A DNA stretch of 64,000 nucleotides from Trichobilharzia regenti (GCA_944472135.2 OX235265.1:58911112-58975111), one strand, 5' to 3'. Shown: positions 11,586-22,252, counted from the first letter of the stretch. The notes: generated by a model from the sequence alone, not told the origin. Numbers and translations are program-made.

Positions 11586-11656
11586 TGACTCTAAAGAATA
11601 GCGGCCCAAACCGAAACGACCTTCGAACCAAAAAGTGACCTTGAGCAAGGAATCAG

Positions 11657-12603
11657 GTGACTGTATCATTTCGGGAAGTAATCACGGATGCTTTACACCT
11701 TATGCGTTGCAAATTCGCTCCAGATCATGTGTTCGATTACTGTTTGGATAACGGTTTGATAGCTAGGTCGAAAATTTGCCAGTGCGGAGGAATTATACAT
11801 ATACAGAAATACACAGAGGCCATTGATGGCTTTGTCTACAGATGTATTGAGTACCGAAGGAGGAAATCGGTTCGAGAAGGTTTGTCGCTGTTTTTTAGTT
11901 TACAGATCCCTTAGGAACTTTTTTCTCTAGGTCTAAACTACCTCTGACAAAAATTTTAATGATCTGTAACTTCTGGGTCCTGAAAAGACCAGTGACAGCT
12001 ATAGCTTATGAAACAGAAAATTCAGAGGTGTCAGCAGTGCAATGGTACAATTACTGCAGAGATGTTTCCTCCTTGAAAATAAACACCCTGACTCAAGTTC
12101 TTGGAGGAGTCGGCATAATCGTACATATTGATGAGACTGTATTGATAAAAAGGAAATATAACCGAGGGAGATTACAAGCCAACCAGCAGTGGATATTGGG
12201 TATATACGACACAACACTACGAAAAGGGTATATAGAGACGATTCCAAATCGCAGTGCAGCTGTATTATTGCCTATTATTCAGCGTTTAGTGGTGCCTGGG
12301 ACTATTCACACAGATGAATGGAGTGGCTACCGTCAATTATCCAATCATGGGTATATTCATCATGTCGTCAATCACACGGAGGATTTCAGGAATCCGTTGG
12401 ATGGAACGCACACTAATTCCATCGAAAGTTTGTGGAGTCGTCTAAAAAGACGGATAAGGGCTGTTAATGGATCAAGAAATCCAATGATTTACAGTTATCT
12501 AGATGAATTTATGTACAGAAACTGGTTTGGTATGACAATGAAGACTCCTATGAGAAACTGGGAGGTTTTTCTGCAACATATACGCGAACGTAATCCTTTG
12601 TAA
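11657..12603 (+). CDS. Merlin transposase (IS1016/ISXO2-type DDE), possibly with a micro-intron
   Basis: Two frames together give a whole transposase. The first (from ATG 11657) carries a zinc-ribbon-like motif, CQCGG...FVYRCIEYRRRKSV. The second carries the catalytic core: HIDET, HTDEWSGY and NSIESLW, fitting the D-D-E triad of the ISXO2/Merlin family. They are out of register by 26 nt. Removing 11880-11905, which begins GT, has a T-rich stretch and ends ACAG, gives a continuous 306-residue frame reading VREDPLGTFFSRSKLPLTKI, the motif expected at that point. Without removal the first frame stops at 11914. Schistosome genes often have very short introns, so splicing is plausible, but a 26-bp insertion is the alternative. 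No catalytic residue looks lost. Confidence 0.8.
11880..11905 (+). other. Candidate 26-nt GT-AG micro-intron in the Merlin transposase
   Basis: The segment starts GTTTGTCG, contains a run of six T and ends TTTACAG. Its removal joins codon base G (11879) to AT (11906-11907), giving Asp and restoring the reading frame into the conserved GTFFSRSKL segment. At 26 nt it would be near the lower limit for splicing, so transcript evidence is decisive. Confidence 0.5.
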
Positions 12604-12756
12604 CTGTTTATTATGACTGCATTACTTTTATATAAACTGTTTTTTACAACTATGCGCCTTTCTTTTTGAGCCTTCTCATTGGTCGAAGTTATCGCTGTCA
12701 AGGTCATTTTTGCGTTCAAAGGTCGTTTCGGTTTGGGCCGCTATTCTTTAGAGTCA

Positions 12757-13620
12757 CCTATGAATACTTTGTTGACTGAGTTGTACTCAGGATACACATA
12801 CGAACAAAGTAGAGTTGTTTGCAAGCATCTTAACATTGAACCATGAACTCCAACTTAATTTGATCAACAACTTAGAAATTCAACATAATATTAAGTATTT
12901 TAATACTGAAATACTTCAACATATCTCCGTTACTGACACCTGTATAAACTTAAAAAGTAGTTATTATTAACTATTTTACAACTTGTCAGTAGTATATAAA
13001 GATGTTACTATTCGGTGTTCAACACAAGGGTACTGATGGCTTCAAGAAAATGGAGTGCATTTCCAAATCTATGGAATCTTTCGCAGTAATCATTATTTCT
13101 GACATGGTATTTTCAACGTTTGTTATATAAGGTATTATTTAAAATAGGATGTGTATAAAGTTTCTTAGTAGTAATCAGAAATGCCACATTTGGTACATAT
13201 ATATACAATATATGAACCAAACAGAATGATAGGAGATATGTAAATTATATGAACTGCAGCTCACAAGATATTCCCATTTAACATATAATGTACCCAATAA
13301 ACTTATAAATCTATTCAAACTGCATCATCATACTGCAGTTGCGCACTTGTTTTGTTTTAACTCGATAAATGAAGACGATAGAGGCATTTTTATTTGATGA
13401 TGAATACATTTCATTAAGTTTAACAAAAATGATTGTTTTCAGCAATCATCAAGTGTTGAACAGCTGTTTAGAACTGTCTAACAGTGGCTACCAACGATTC
13501 CAACAAGGACTAAACCTAGCACCTTCAAGTTACCAGGTGAGTTCACTGGACATTCAACTACTCAGATGTCTTCCTGTGACATTATATCGTAAACTGACAC
13601 AAGCTACAATTCACAAGTCA
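12757..13620. other. Gene-free intronic stretch
   Basis: AT-rich DNA with no recognisable element. The 87-codon frame at 13369-13632 (plus) has no motif and partly overlaps the Smalpha-like remnant that follows, so it is not called. Confidence 0.3.
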
Positions 13621-13624
13621 ACGG

Positions 13625-13798
13625 TTGAGTAATCAGTAGGCTAACTCCACAGTGCGACAATCCTGAGTTCGACAACTCTTGCAGTCGTTGATACGCACCA
13701 CTAAAAAATCTCAAACTAGAATGAAAAATAGCTGTCCAGTATTTCATAATTTTTAAAAGATGATTCCCAAACTGATATCGTTCTGTGACAATATCCAC
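13625..13798 (+). repeat. Smalpha-like SINE, degenerate
   Basis: The order is a tRNA-like head ('CTGAGTTCGACAACTC' for box B), then 'GATACGCACCACTAA', 'TCTCAAACTAGAATGAAAAA' and 'AGCTGTCCAGTATTTC'. This parallels the copies at 45848-46175 and 5207-5314. The hammerhead GACGAAA has become AATGAAA. No duplication of flanks is seen. Confidence 0.5.
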
Positions 13799-14104
13799 AC
13801 TAAAACACTATTGAAAGTCGTTATAACCACAAACTAAACCGTATTAATCATTATTGTTAATAGATACAGATCAACTGGAAAGATAATACGATCAGTATTA
13901 TTTATTATAATAAATGAATGTCTTAGATCATTCATAATTTTGTGAACTTCAAAATACTAAGAAGAGAATTAGTAGGAATGGCAAGCAATTTCAAAGTGCT
14001 TATTATTAATTACTACATCACATGATGTCACAAAATTTATAATCAATATTCCAGTTGCGATCACCATCATGACCTAACTTTTAGACAAAGGTAAAGTTGA
14101 ACAA

Positions 14105-14105
<1 letters not shown>

Positions 14106-14137
<32 letters not shown>
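14106..14137. repeat. (TA)n microsatellite
   Basis: Alternating AT tract of about 32 bp. Confidence 0.95.
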
Positions 14138-14138
<1 letters not shown>

Positions 14139-16181
14139 GTATAAGTGCAATTCATGTTTGTGTAATCAGACATATTTGAATAGTAAATTAACTAAACACA
14201 TTAATATTTACTATTATGAAAAAATGTGTACGACCTACAGAGGTGTTTGTCACTAATATTAGTTCAATAAGCAATTTTATCATAATAAAGTATGAATTGC
14301 AACACAACTTTTAATGTCAGTGATATTATCTGTTCAAATTAACTCGGATAGATTTTCGTATAACTTCAACAGCGAAGTGTATCAATCACTATCAACCCTA
14401 ATTTTTCATTTACCTTAACTCCACACCCAAATACCTCTTTCACACACATATATCTCATGCAGTATTTTAAAACTGTCAGTGTTAAAACAGGTAATGATAA
14501 TAACAGTAATAGGGGAAACAATAATGACAAATCAGAACTGATATCAACTTGTATGCATATTGGACTTGATTTATATTTCCTTATGATAAATAGAGGAGAA
14601 AATTAACTGTATGTAAATTACATCAGAATAAGTAAAGTACGAATCCATTATCCTACTACCGGTTAATGTATTTTAATTATTTCGCTTACTGGGATTTCTT
14701 GTGACTTAAGAAGAAAGAAGACTTAGACAATAAAAAATTGTAAACAGAATAAACAATTACAATCGGTTCAGACAGAAGTCCAATTGACGAGTAAGCACTA
14801 ATTGATATGGATAGTATACAGGTATCACTTCACAGACAACTGTTACCTTGAACTTCCCTCAAAGGGAACAGTACATCGAAATGAATAAGAAAAGCTATTC
14901 TAACTGGAAGGACTGATGCCTTCGGCACTGCTGTATGTGTTCTTAGATGGAGTTCATGATAAATTGTTGATCTTTTTTTGGAATACTTTCCTGGATTGTA
15001 ATCGTATGTTTGGGTGTCTAATGGTATACTGTAAAACCTTTTTGCGCTTGATTAACACATAATGACATCAAGTTTGTATTTAAGCTTATTCATTTATTAC
15101 TTAGCAAAGAACGAATGTAAGCATTCGCTCTTGTCAGGTTTGTCCCCATGTTCATACGTGTGAAGACAGTCGACATCTGTAATCACTGGAAAGTAAGAAG
15201 TAGTGGATTTGTGAAGCCACATTCGAGCTGGTTACAGTAAACTGGGAGAGCCAACAAAGGTGAATAGTGCTTTATTCTAACTATTAACAATGATGGTGGT
15301 TTATGAAAGCAAAATAAATGACGCAGACATTTTCATTACGTAACATCTGTCAATTAACTTGGTTTGTGGTAGAGATTGTTTTGAAAAAGATTATAAACAG
15401 TCACATAAAGCCGACGAAAAACGTCCCTCTAATATAACTCCTAACTCTTGACAACTGAAACATTAGTCAGAACAGTTGGCTAGTGAGCGAATTACATTTG
15501 ATCCCAATTTAGTCCTGTATTAAATGAATACTGATTCATAAGGTCTGACAAAGATTAAAAAGCTGTGAGAAGAACAAGGACCGAGGAAGCAATAACATCC
15601 AACAGTTCAAACCAAGACATTTATCAGCACTTTGTTGAGTGATTATTTGATTAGATTTTGTTCTGTACTCATCAGACAGAAAACAGAAATTCATCAGAAA
15701 TACAAACTGGTTGATCTAGGTGACTAATGAAGCCAACCATAAAGAAGGTTTAACAAAAATCTCATTTGAAAATTAGATATGAGTCACCCTTACTGATGCA
15801 GTGTCCAAGATCCTATGGTCGATAGCCATTCAAACGTTGCATAGCAAACACGGCATGAATCACACTGAAAAATCAGATGGATTACAGGTAATAAATGAGG
15901 GTGGCTTGATTAAATAAATAGGCACATTTCGACGAATCTCGGAATACATATTAACCTACTATGTGAAACGTATACTTCAGAAAATAATAACTGCATGTTT
16001 TTCAACTAAAATCTAGCATATTCTTAAAAAACTGAAAGCCAAAACTACCAAATGAATGAATCATACTGGGTAATCTAAAAGTAACTCCCACCTTTATCAA
16101 AATAGTTATCAAGACTAAAGGGTAAGCTAAGAGGAGAACATTAACCGTCTGTATATATGTATACATAAAGGTCAACAATTT

Positions 16182-16236
<55 letters not shown>

Positions 16237-17415
16237 ATTAAGCATTGAAAGCAGAAAATAAAATAACATGTATGGCAACATTCTTGTTAGGTATCCAAAT
16301 TTTGTGTACTTCTATACAACTATTTATATCCCTACGGTTTTATACACTTTTATAAATTTTTGAGGTTAAGACTCAGCCGCTACTTGGAACAGATTTGTTA
16401 TGCACCCGGTTATGTGCCTCACTTTTCTGTGTGATTGTTGAAGTAAGTGAAGCGGGACTGACTGAGAGACGGTGCTTAAGTTAGTGAACCACATTACTGC
16501 TTTCGGAAACCAACCCTTAGTTTCAAGGTACTAAAAGCTTAGTCGACCAAATTTACACGAAGTGAGAATTATCAACTCTGTTTATCAGTGTGTACTTAAG
16601 TTTATAAGGTTAAAATTATGTAATTCCATTATTAACCCATATCGCATTTTAATGTTTATGGAAAAAACAATAACACTTCCCCACGTCTTCTAAGAACTAA
16701 TGTAGTATGCGGTAATTAAAAGAATTTTCAAACTGTTAGCTTTCACTGTTTCTGTTTCTTCGTTATTTCCATGTATTGCAAAAGGACCCATATTTTGTAT
16801 CCAACTTTACTTTTTTTATGTAAGACACTGTGAATTCTTCTAAAGTCACTATCTGAGATTTGTTTGTTATCAGCTAGCAGTGGAGAAGAACGCAATGGCG
16901 AATTACCAACTAACAACTTTAAGCGTCTAGCCTGATACTGCTGCAGTCTCAAGGTAAATCAAATATCAGTGCATACCGCTAAAACTGCTGCCTAATTGTC
17001 TGTTGGGCACAAGAATTCCTGTTCGTTCCATCTACTTCTTACAAGCTACTTAGTAGAGTTGGAGAGAAAGAACGAAAATTGTACCGCTTAAAATTCATCG
17101 ACTTTCACCGTTTCCGCAAAACTTCTTCATTATTCACAGTAATTCAGTACTTAAAGAAGATGAAAGTTCTGATACTTCAGTTTTCATTAAAGATGAAGAC
17201 GATGTTTAAAATAAAGAATAAATTTAACTGTTAGTCTTGTTTTTCTTCTTTAAAAATGCTGGATTTTAGTGTTTGTTTATATTTTTGACCGATAAATATT
17301 TACTTCGAAATGACACGACTAATAATTATGAACAAAAAATAAACAAAATACTGAATAGAGAAATTTGAAAATTACAAATCACGGAAATCTAAAAGAATTC
17401 TGAACACTTCGAAAA
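14138..17415. other. Gene-free intronic stretch
   Basis: AT-rich and without a supported exon. It includes the (TA)n array at 16185-16232. A 69-codon minus-strand frame at 16743-16952 (LQQYQARRLKLLVGNSPLRS) is protein-like but unassigned. A plus-strand stretch near 17065-17210 ends in an acidic tail, KEDESSDTSVFIKDEDDV, and is also unassigned. Confidence 0.3.
16185..16232. repeat. (TA)n microsatellite
   Basis: Uninterrupted alternating AT tract of about 48 bp, one of the longest in the window. Confidence 0.95.
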
Positions 17416-17449
17416 TTAGAAGAGAAGAAAGAAGGGATTCTTTAAATTT

Positions 17450-17677
17450 GTGGTGAAAAGCCTGTCACTTAAGAGGACAAACGATTCCAATAGTGCTATT
17501 GCCCGGCATCTCATTGAAACTGACTTACAGCTGGATATGATGAAATACTTTAACCACATTAATAGACTACATGATTTATTTGTAATCAAGTTTACCGAAG
17601 CAATAACTGTCAAACACCCAAGGCACAATTATTGTGTTCACAATGAGACAGTTATCAATCTTTCCTGGACATGGTAG
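17450..17677 (+). pseudogene. PLE GIY-YIG domain C-terminal remnant
   Basis: The frame reads NSAIARHLIETDLQLDMMKY, then FNHINRLHDLFVIKFTEAIT, then KHPRHNYCVHNETVINLSWT. It aligns end to end with the C-terminal part of the PLE at 41548-42018 (SSIAKHIIETGHKVDFNNAF ... FIEALAIKILKP ... VITLNLPW). The catalytic GIY-YIG half and the RT are missing. The following 400 bp (to about 18060) are probably its 3' UTR. It is a 5'-truncated, inactive PLE. Confidence 0.6.
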
Positions 17678-18118
17678 CTCTTCCTTTTATTTAATTACAC
17701 AATCATTTGCTTGGACTTCTTTCCTTTCTCTATATTATAGTTACGCTTGTTTTCGTTTCTATGATATGAACTAAACTCACTAAACTACTGTGTAACTTAT
17801 CGTCATTTTTCACCTCATTATCCGCCTCATGAGTTTATTACACAACTCCTTTCCCGATGTATTCAAACATTCTTTTATGAAACCTTAAATCTTCTGTGTA
17901 TAAGTTAGTTATATTAGTGTAGTTCTTGGAAACTTTTTTATTATTTTTGAAATCTTCTGTTAACTCATATTATGTGGCCTTTGAAAATTCTACGCAGCTG
18001 AAGAGAGACTGACGAAACAAGTGTTGACAAAACCTGTTCTGTACAAATCACTGTCTTTGGCTAATTCAAAGACTTCTAAAAAGCTAACAACCATAATTAT
18101 TATCGTTTACAAGGAAGC

Positions 18119-18385
18119 TTGTTGATGTATATATACCGCATTCTGAGTAGTGACAAAAAAATGGCATCAATAACCAAGATTGTGGTCGGTATAAAAAAAA
18201 AACTAAAAATTACATTTTATGAAAATGATGATAACATACCTGAAAAAATGATGCAATCTGTGGATGACTTTTACACAATTGTAAACGTTGACGTATACGT
18301 TTTTGAGCAAATAAAAATTGACCATATAATTGAGATAAAGATGAAAGACTATCTGCATCAAACTGTACAAAAACAGCATAGATAA
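18119..18385 (+). other. Unassigned 88-codon open frame
   Basis: The frame includes MASITKIVVGIKKKLKITFY and SVDDFYTIVNVDVYVFEQIK. Composition is Lys/Ile/Asp rich, as expected from AT-rich DNA, and no domain is recognised. It sits between a PLE tail and a SINE with no splice or promoter evidence. It may be chance or an unrecognised element fragment. Confidence 0.15.
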
Positions 18386-18443
18386 ATGAAATAATTACTG
18401 TGTTAACGTAGAAACAGTAAGAAACGAATGCATCAATATATTG

Positions 18444-18444
<1 letters not shown>

Positions 18445-18479
<35 letters not shown>
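18445..18479. repeat. (TA)n microsatellite abutting a SINE
   Basis: About 35 bp of alternating AT, directly followed by the tRNA-like head of the SINE at 18480. A shorter AT run follows the SINE at 18710-18720, so the SINE may have landed in an AT array. Confidence 0.9.
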
Positions 18480-18482
<3 letters not shown>

Positions 18483-18707
18483 TCGGTAGTATAGCGGTTA
18501 GGACACTCGCCGACCATGCACATGGTTCGGGGTTCGATCCCCAGCCACCGACGCACTCCTTTACCTCGCTGAGCTAGAAATAATGCTGGTAAAGAGGAAA
18601 GGTTGGGCATGAGGCTAGCAATCCCATCCTGTAAAATAAACACTACTACACAAACTTCAAGCCACTAGCTTGAAGCCCTATGTTCCACTGGGGAACGTGA
18701 AGGAAGA
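18480..18707 (+). repeat. tRNA-headed SINE, family A
   Basis: The head folds like a tRNA: GCGTCGG at the 5' side pairs with CCGACGC about 70 nt later, with box A 'TAGTATAGCGGTTAGG' and box B 'GGGGTTCGATCCCC'. The body contains 'TTTACCTCGCTGAGC' and 'GGTTGGGCATGAGGCTAGCA', and the tail is 'GAAGCCCTATGTTCCACTGG'. It is probably transcribed by RNA polymerase III and moved by a LINE. The same tail sequence is recognisable at the 3' end of the SR2-like LINE remnants at 29815 and 19330, suggesting those elements as partners. Confidence 0.8.
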
Positions 18708-18855
18708 AATATATATATATCGTTACCGTAATACTTTTAATTGGTTATTCTTATGAATTTCTGTTATTGAAACGGAGAAACTTTACAAAATATAAAACCA
18801 GTAATGTTATATGCGGAAGAAATTTAATACTAAGAAATCAGTTGGTATAACTCAC

Positions 18856-19127
18856 TAACTTCACCAAATAGGCTCCTAAGGAAGACACAACATGATCTTC
18901 ACGTTCCACATGTAGACCGGCAAGAACACGAAAAATTTTCTCATGCGATTTAACCAACTCATTGATACACGGGAACAAAGCTGTACATAAATCTGATGAA
19001 TTGCCGAGTACAGAATCAGTAGATAAGCCATTAATTGAATGTGCATCAATTTTTGGAAATGGTATCATGTATAGATCTCTGACAATCAGTAACATATCTA
19101 CATAACCACGTTCAGAGAATACCAGTT
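18856..19127 (-). CDS. RhoGEF-like gene, exon: N-terminal DH domain
   Basis: A 272-nt exon with acceptor 'CTTTTTCTACAG' above 19127 and donor 'GTGAGT' at 18855. It reads LVFSERGYVDMLLIVRDLYM, then IPFPKI..., a low-complexity linker, then SSDLCTALFPCINELVKSHE, KIFRVLAGLHVERE and SLGAYLVKL. This is the start of a DH domain: 'EL.xSE..YV..L.I...LY', then the 'LFPCIDEL...H..fL..L' helix typical of the Lbc/GEF-H1 group. Two leading bases complete a Glu codon begun by the exon at 21535-21728, so the join is in phase and yields the expected ELVFSE. It ends on a codon boundary. Confidence 0.7.
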
Positions 19128-19329
19128 CTGTAGAAAAAGTTAATCATTAACATGAATAATGGTTAGATGCAATTAAACAGTTGAATTTTACCGGAAATAA
19201 ATGAAAAAAGAAGTTAGAAGTGATACTTATGCATGTGTGTATGTGTCAAGATCATTTGACAGATGTACTGCTCTGAAAAAGATTAACAGGAAAACGCGAT
19301 TCCATCATAAGTTATTATAAAAACTGTAT

Positions 19330-19880
19330 ATTACTTTGAAAAAAATATTGTTGTTCATTCTTTGCGTTCAGTATGGAATATAAAGCGTCAGTGGCACATT
19401 CCCATTTCACTTGATTCTCTGCCATCACTTACAGCTGCCCAAAAGCTTTCCTCACCTTCGGAGGCCCAAATCACGTCCCATTCAGATTCCACTCGATATC
19501 ACTTGAATATCTTACCAGTGTATGTCTAATCTATTTCAATTTCTTTCTGACCTTTCCCCCGTACATTGCCGTTCAAAAAAGTCCTTTGTTTTGGTTTATT
19601 TCTCTGTTTTTTTTATCCTGTATGAAATGTATCGAATTCTCAGTCTATCATTTCCTTATTCTTGAGTGGTTTGTTGCCAGTCTTTTGCTACCCATTCTTC
19701 CCAGCAGGGCAATTTTATCTTCAGTATCGAGCGAAGAGAAATCTTGATGAAAGTTTGCAGTCTGTCAGAAATGATTTAGGTAACGTATCAAGTCTCTGAA
19801 CTATATAGAAACACTGACTTGACATTAATGCTGAAAATTAAAATCCTCTTCTCTGTGCTAAGTGCTGTAGATCTCCACAC
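19330..19880 (-). mobile_element. SR2-like RTE LINE 3' remnant
   Basis: The minus strand shows decayed RT C-terminal and 3' UTR sequence in the same order as 29815-30425 and 55940-56365. Shared points include 'TGACAGACTGCAAACTTTCA'-type sequence (the 'RLQT' region), a trailing segment with 'GAGAATCAAGTGAAATGGGA' and a terminal 'TATATTCCATACTGAACGCA'. Stops occur in all frames. It is a different RTE lineage from the intact copies in this window. Confidence 0.5.
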
Positions 19881-19934
19881 CTATTTCAGAATAAGGGACT
19901 AGTATATTACGGAAGACAATCAGTTTCTATTGAC

Positions 19935-20045
19935 ATGTCGGCTGCTAGTACGCACGCTTTGACAATTCATTAAGTTTAGAACGATGCTATTTGGTTGATA
20001 ACGGCTAGTAGTGGAATCCAGAAAGACAGTCCAGAAAGTTATATT
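19935..20045 (+). repeat. Unclassified repeat, first of two copies
   Basis: The segment 'TTGACATGTCGGCTGCTAGT' through 'GGAATCCAGAAAGACAG' matches 20885-21000 ('TTGATATGTCGGCTCCTAGT' through 'GGAATCCAGGAGAGCAAC') at roughly three of four positions with small gaps. It may be the body of a tRNA-like SINE. Confidence 0.45.
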
Positions 20046-20884
20046 TACGACTCATTAAACAGATGCGCCTGGATTCGCAATGAATGATAAGTAGTGTTCC
20101 TACTGCGACTTGAATCCAGTAGATATCCGTTCGGCTACTGGGCAATAGATATATTCACAGCTAACGAGTCCTACTGTAAGTCACAGTAAATATAATTTTT
20201 ACAATTTATTCGTGCTCAATATTTATACAAGCGTAAATTATAAAGCGTATAGAATGAACTGATTTCGTTAGCATACAACGTTATAGATGACTTTTAAAAG
20301 CATAAAAATGAAATAAAAAACAATCCTCAAAAGAATAAAAAAACAAAAATGACTGATTCACCTATTTATCTAGATTGAATGAATTAAAAGAGGTCGGTTT
20401 TTGCCTAAAATACAGTTCCTCAAAAAAAAAGAGCTCAAATTGCTATCTCCACTTCGGATCATCTAAGTGACCTTACGATTTTTTTTTATTTTAATTCTTA
20501 GGGTTACCATATCAGATAAATAATATCAATCCGATGGACTATGTACGATTTTATTCATACGTTAAAAAAAATGGTTACTGAATACGATGAGACTGTAAAC
20601 TCTTTTCCTATCATGGGAAGATACAGAAAAGCATGCTGTCTTAACACCATTTATAGGGCATATAGTAGTATCTAATTCTAAGTGCATTAAACCGGAGAAA
20701 TAAAAAGCAGTTTGTTGTTTTCATCATTCTGTTCATTCGAAAAAGGATGGTAATAATATATACATATATATGCTTTCACTTTTGCTTGGTTTTAACTATA
20801 ACCTTAAAACGACTATTATTTTTTATTTTAGAAATGTACATCCAGTTGATTGATTGGTTACATTGGACTGATATGTTAAATCTC

Positions 20885-21000
20885 TGTTGATATGTCGGCT
20901 CCTAGTACGTACGCTTCGACGATATCACAGGGAATTAACATGATGTTATTTCGGCGGTTGGTGACTAGCAATGGGAATCCAGGAGAGCAACATTTAGTTC
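20885..21000 (+). repeat. Unclassified repeat, second copy
   Basis: Direct-orientation partner of 19935-20045 in the same intron. Shared landmarks are GTACG(C/T)ACGCTT and GATG(T/C)TATTT, then GGNTG(G/A)T. No coding potential. Confidence 0.45.
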
Positions 21001-21104
21001 TTTTTAGGACTTGTTAATACAATTCTAACTGATATCAGCTCATGATGAAATCCTCAAACTAATCAAACTAAATCCCTACAAAACCAATACTTGAATATCA
21101 ATGA

Positions 21105-21440
21105 GATGCTCACTAGCGACTGGCACTATTCAGGTAGTTAACCTGGGGTTCTAGTGGGAAGTCACAGCTAGTAGGATACAGCAAGTTGAAGGTGAGGCAG
21201 TAACTCATCGAAGAAGACATTGCGAAGTGGTTTCGCTATGTCATGAATTGGCAGAAGTTAGAATTCATGGGCCATTGGATCGGGTCGCAGTGGCTTAATG
21301 GTCTACGAGCCAGCTCGCCTTGTAACCAGCAGGCCTTGGGTTCGAACCCCGGTTGGCGCGTACTATGAAGAATCCCAAACCAGTATTCCCAGCTGGTTTT
21401 CCAATGTTCCTCTAACTGATATCAGCTCACAACAAAATCC
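21105..21440 (+). repeat. Smalpha-like SINE, long copy
   Basis: An upstream body (21105-21270) is followed by a tRNA-like head, 'CGCAGTGGCTTAATGGTCTA' (box A) and 'TTGGGTTCGAACCCCGG' (box B), then 'CGCGTACTATGAAGAATCCC' and 'CCAGTATTCCCAGC'. The inverse copy at 45848-46175 keeps the same order over more than 300 bp. The hammerhead core is mostly deleted here: the CTGATGA...GAAA part is reduced to CTATGAAGAA. Confidence 0.65.
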
Positions 21441-21534
21441 TCCAAACAACTCTAACAGTTTAGAAAAACAGAGGATAACTGAAAGAATAATAAAGGATAA
21501 AAAACAATGGTAAAAACGGACATTTGATACCTAC

Positions 21535-21728
21535 CCCAGATATTATCATTTCGATTAATATAAGTTGGAGCAAATTTCTTTTTATTTTCTGGACCACAAA
21601 ATCCGAGCCAACTAGGATACTGTTGTAAATAACTTGTCTGATCTATTAGTTCACCGACAGATATGGAAGAACCAAGAAATTTTTCAATTTTCACACTGAC
21701 ATATGAGTCATCATCGTAAGGAGATTCC
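21535..21728 (-). CDS. RhoGEF-like gene, exon just upstream of the DH domain
   Basis: A 194-nt exon with acceptor 'TTGGTCCACTAG' above 21728 and donor 'GTAGGT' at 21534. It reads ESPYDDDSYVSVKIEKFLGS, then SISVGELIDQTSYLQQYPSW, then LGFCGPENKKKFAPTYINRN and DNIW. No domain is recognised in it alone. Its last base plus the first two of 18856-19127 make Glu, producing NIW-ELVFSE, the way DH domains usually begin, which supports the join. The first base belongs to a codon started in an upstream exon that I did not find. Confidence 0.6.
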
Positions 21729-22096
21729 CTAGTGGACCAATAGTTTACAAAGAAAAGAATTGTTATTGATATAATGGAGATTTGTAGATCGAGTGGACGC
21801 TATTGGTTTGGTCACACTCCTCTGGTTTAATTGCGAAGCTTTCAGTGCTTACTTTAGTGTGAAGTCAGTAATCCCACAATGATGACCTTGACTACGATTG
21901 GTTGTTTTCAAATGTTTTCTTATCCTTACGTTAATTTGTGTCTGTGACAATAGCTTCGATTGCCACATAAGGTGCTCCTTTTTGACGAGTAATTTTCATC
22001 TATATCATAAGTCTGTTGGATGAAGACTGTTTAAAGTTTTGACATTTTCTCAGTTAAATTGAGTGCCCTTAGTTGTCTGTATCTATTGTTTTACAG

Positions 22097-22252
22097 GCAT
22101 ACACGGCATGCTTGACAACTTCTGAGGACAACCAATCACAACCAGAGTCATTAGAAAAAACAGTTAGAGCATTCATAGAGAAATTCCAAGAGTCACTTCA
22201 CAAGGAAGTCAGCACTGTAGATACTATCCAGGAGGACACGGAAAACTTCTAA
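22097..22252 (+). CDS. Candidate terminal exon, function unknown
   Basis: A plus-strand frame follows a good acceptor (TTGTTTTACAG) and runs to TAA at 22250. It reads AYTACLTTSEDNQSQPESLE, then KTVRAFIEKFQESLHKEVST, then VDTIQEDTENF. Composition is hydrophilic and helix-like, with codon use less AT-driven than the surroundings. No family is recognised and no donor exon was found upstream. It could be the end of a host gene on the plus strand or a retrocopy fragment, since an RTE tail follows about 55 bp later. Confidence 0.25.
   Translation, partial: AYTACLTTSEDNQSQPESLEKTVRAFIEKFQESLHKEVSTVDTIQEDTENF

Larger units (their letters stand above)
11586..12756 (+). mobile_element. Merlin-superfamily DNA transposon, structurally complete
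   Basis: A 1171-bp unit is bounded by terminal inverted repeats. Positions 11586-11623 match the reverse complement of 12719-12756 perfectly (38 bp, core AAAGAATAGCGGCCCAAACC), and similarity continues to about 55 bp with mismatches. One transposase frame fills the interior, with its ATG about 35 bp inside the left repeat. Merlin elements (relatives of bacterial IS1016/IS1595) are known from schistosomes and move by cut and paste, usually making 8-9 bp target duplications. No clean duplication is visible here, so the ends may be off by a few bases or the copy is old. It lies within an intron of the RhoGEF-like gene, on the opposite strand. Confidence 0.88.
19128..21534 (-). other. Intron between two DH-region exons of the RhoGEF-like gene
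   Basis: The donor is just below 21535 (GTAGGT) and the acceptor just above 19127. The intron holds an old SR2-like LINE tail (19330-19880), a repeated unit shared between 19935-20045 and 20885-21000, and a Smalpha-like SINE (21105-21440). No further exon is seen. Confidence 0.6.

Noticed and set aside
18480..18554. Functional tRNA gene
   Set aside because: The acceptor stem and boxes look tRNA-like, but the same head is joined to a repeated body and tail in several copies, so it is a SINE head. The anticodon arm does not fold convincingly.
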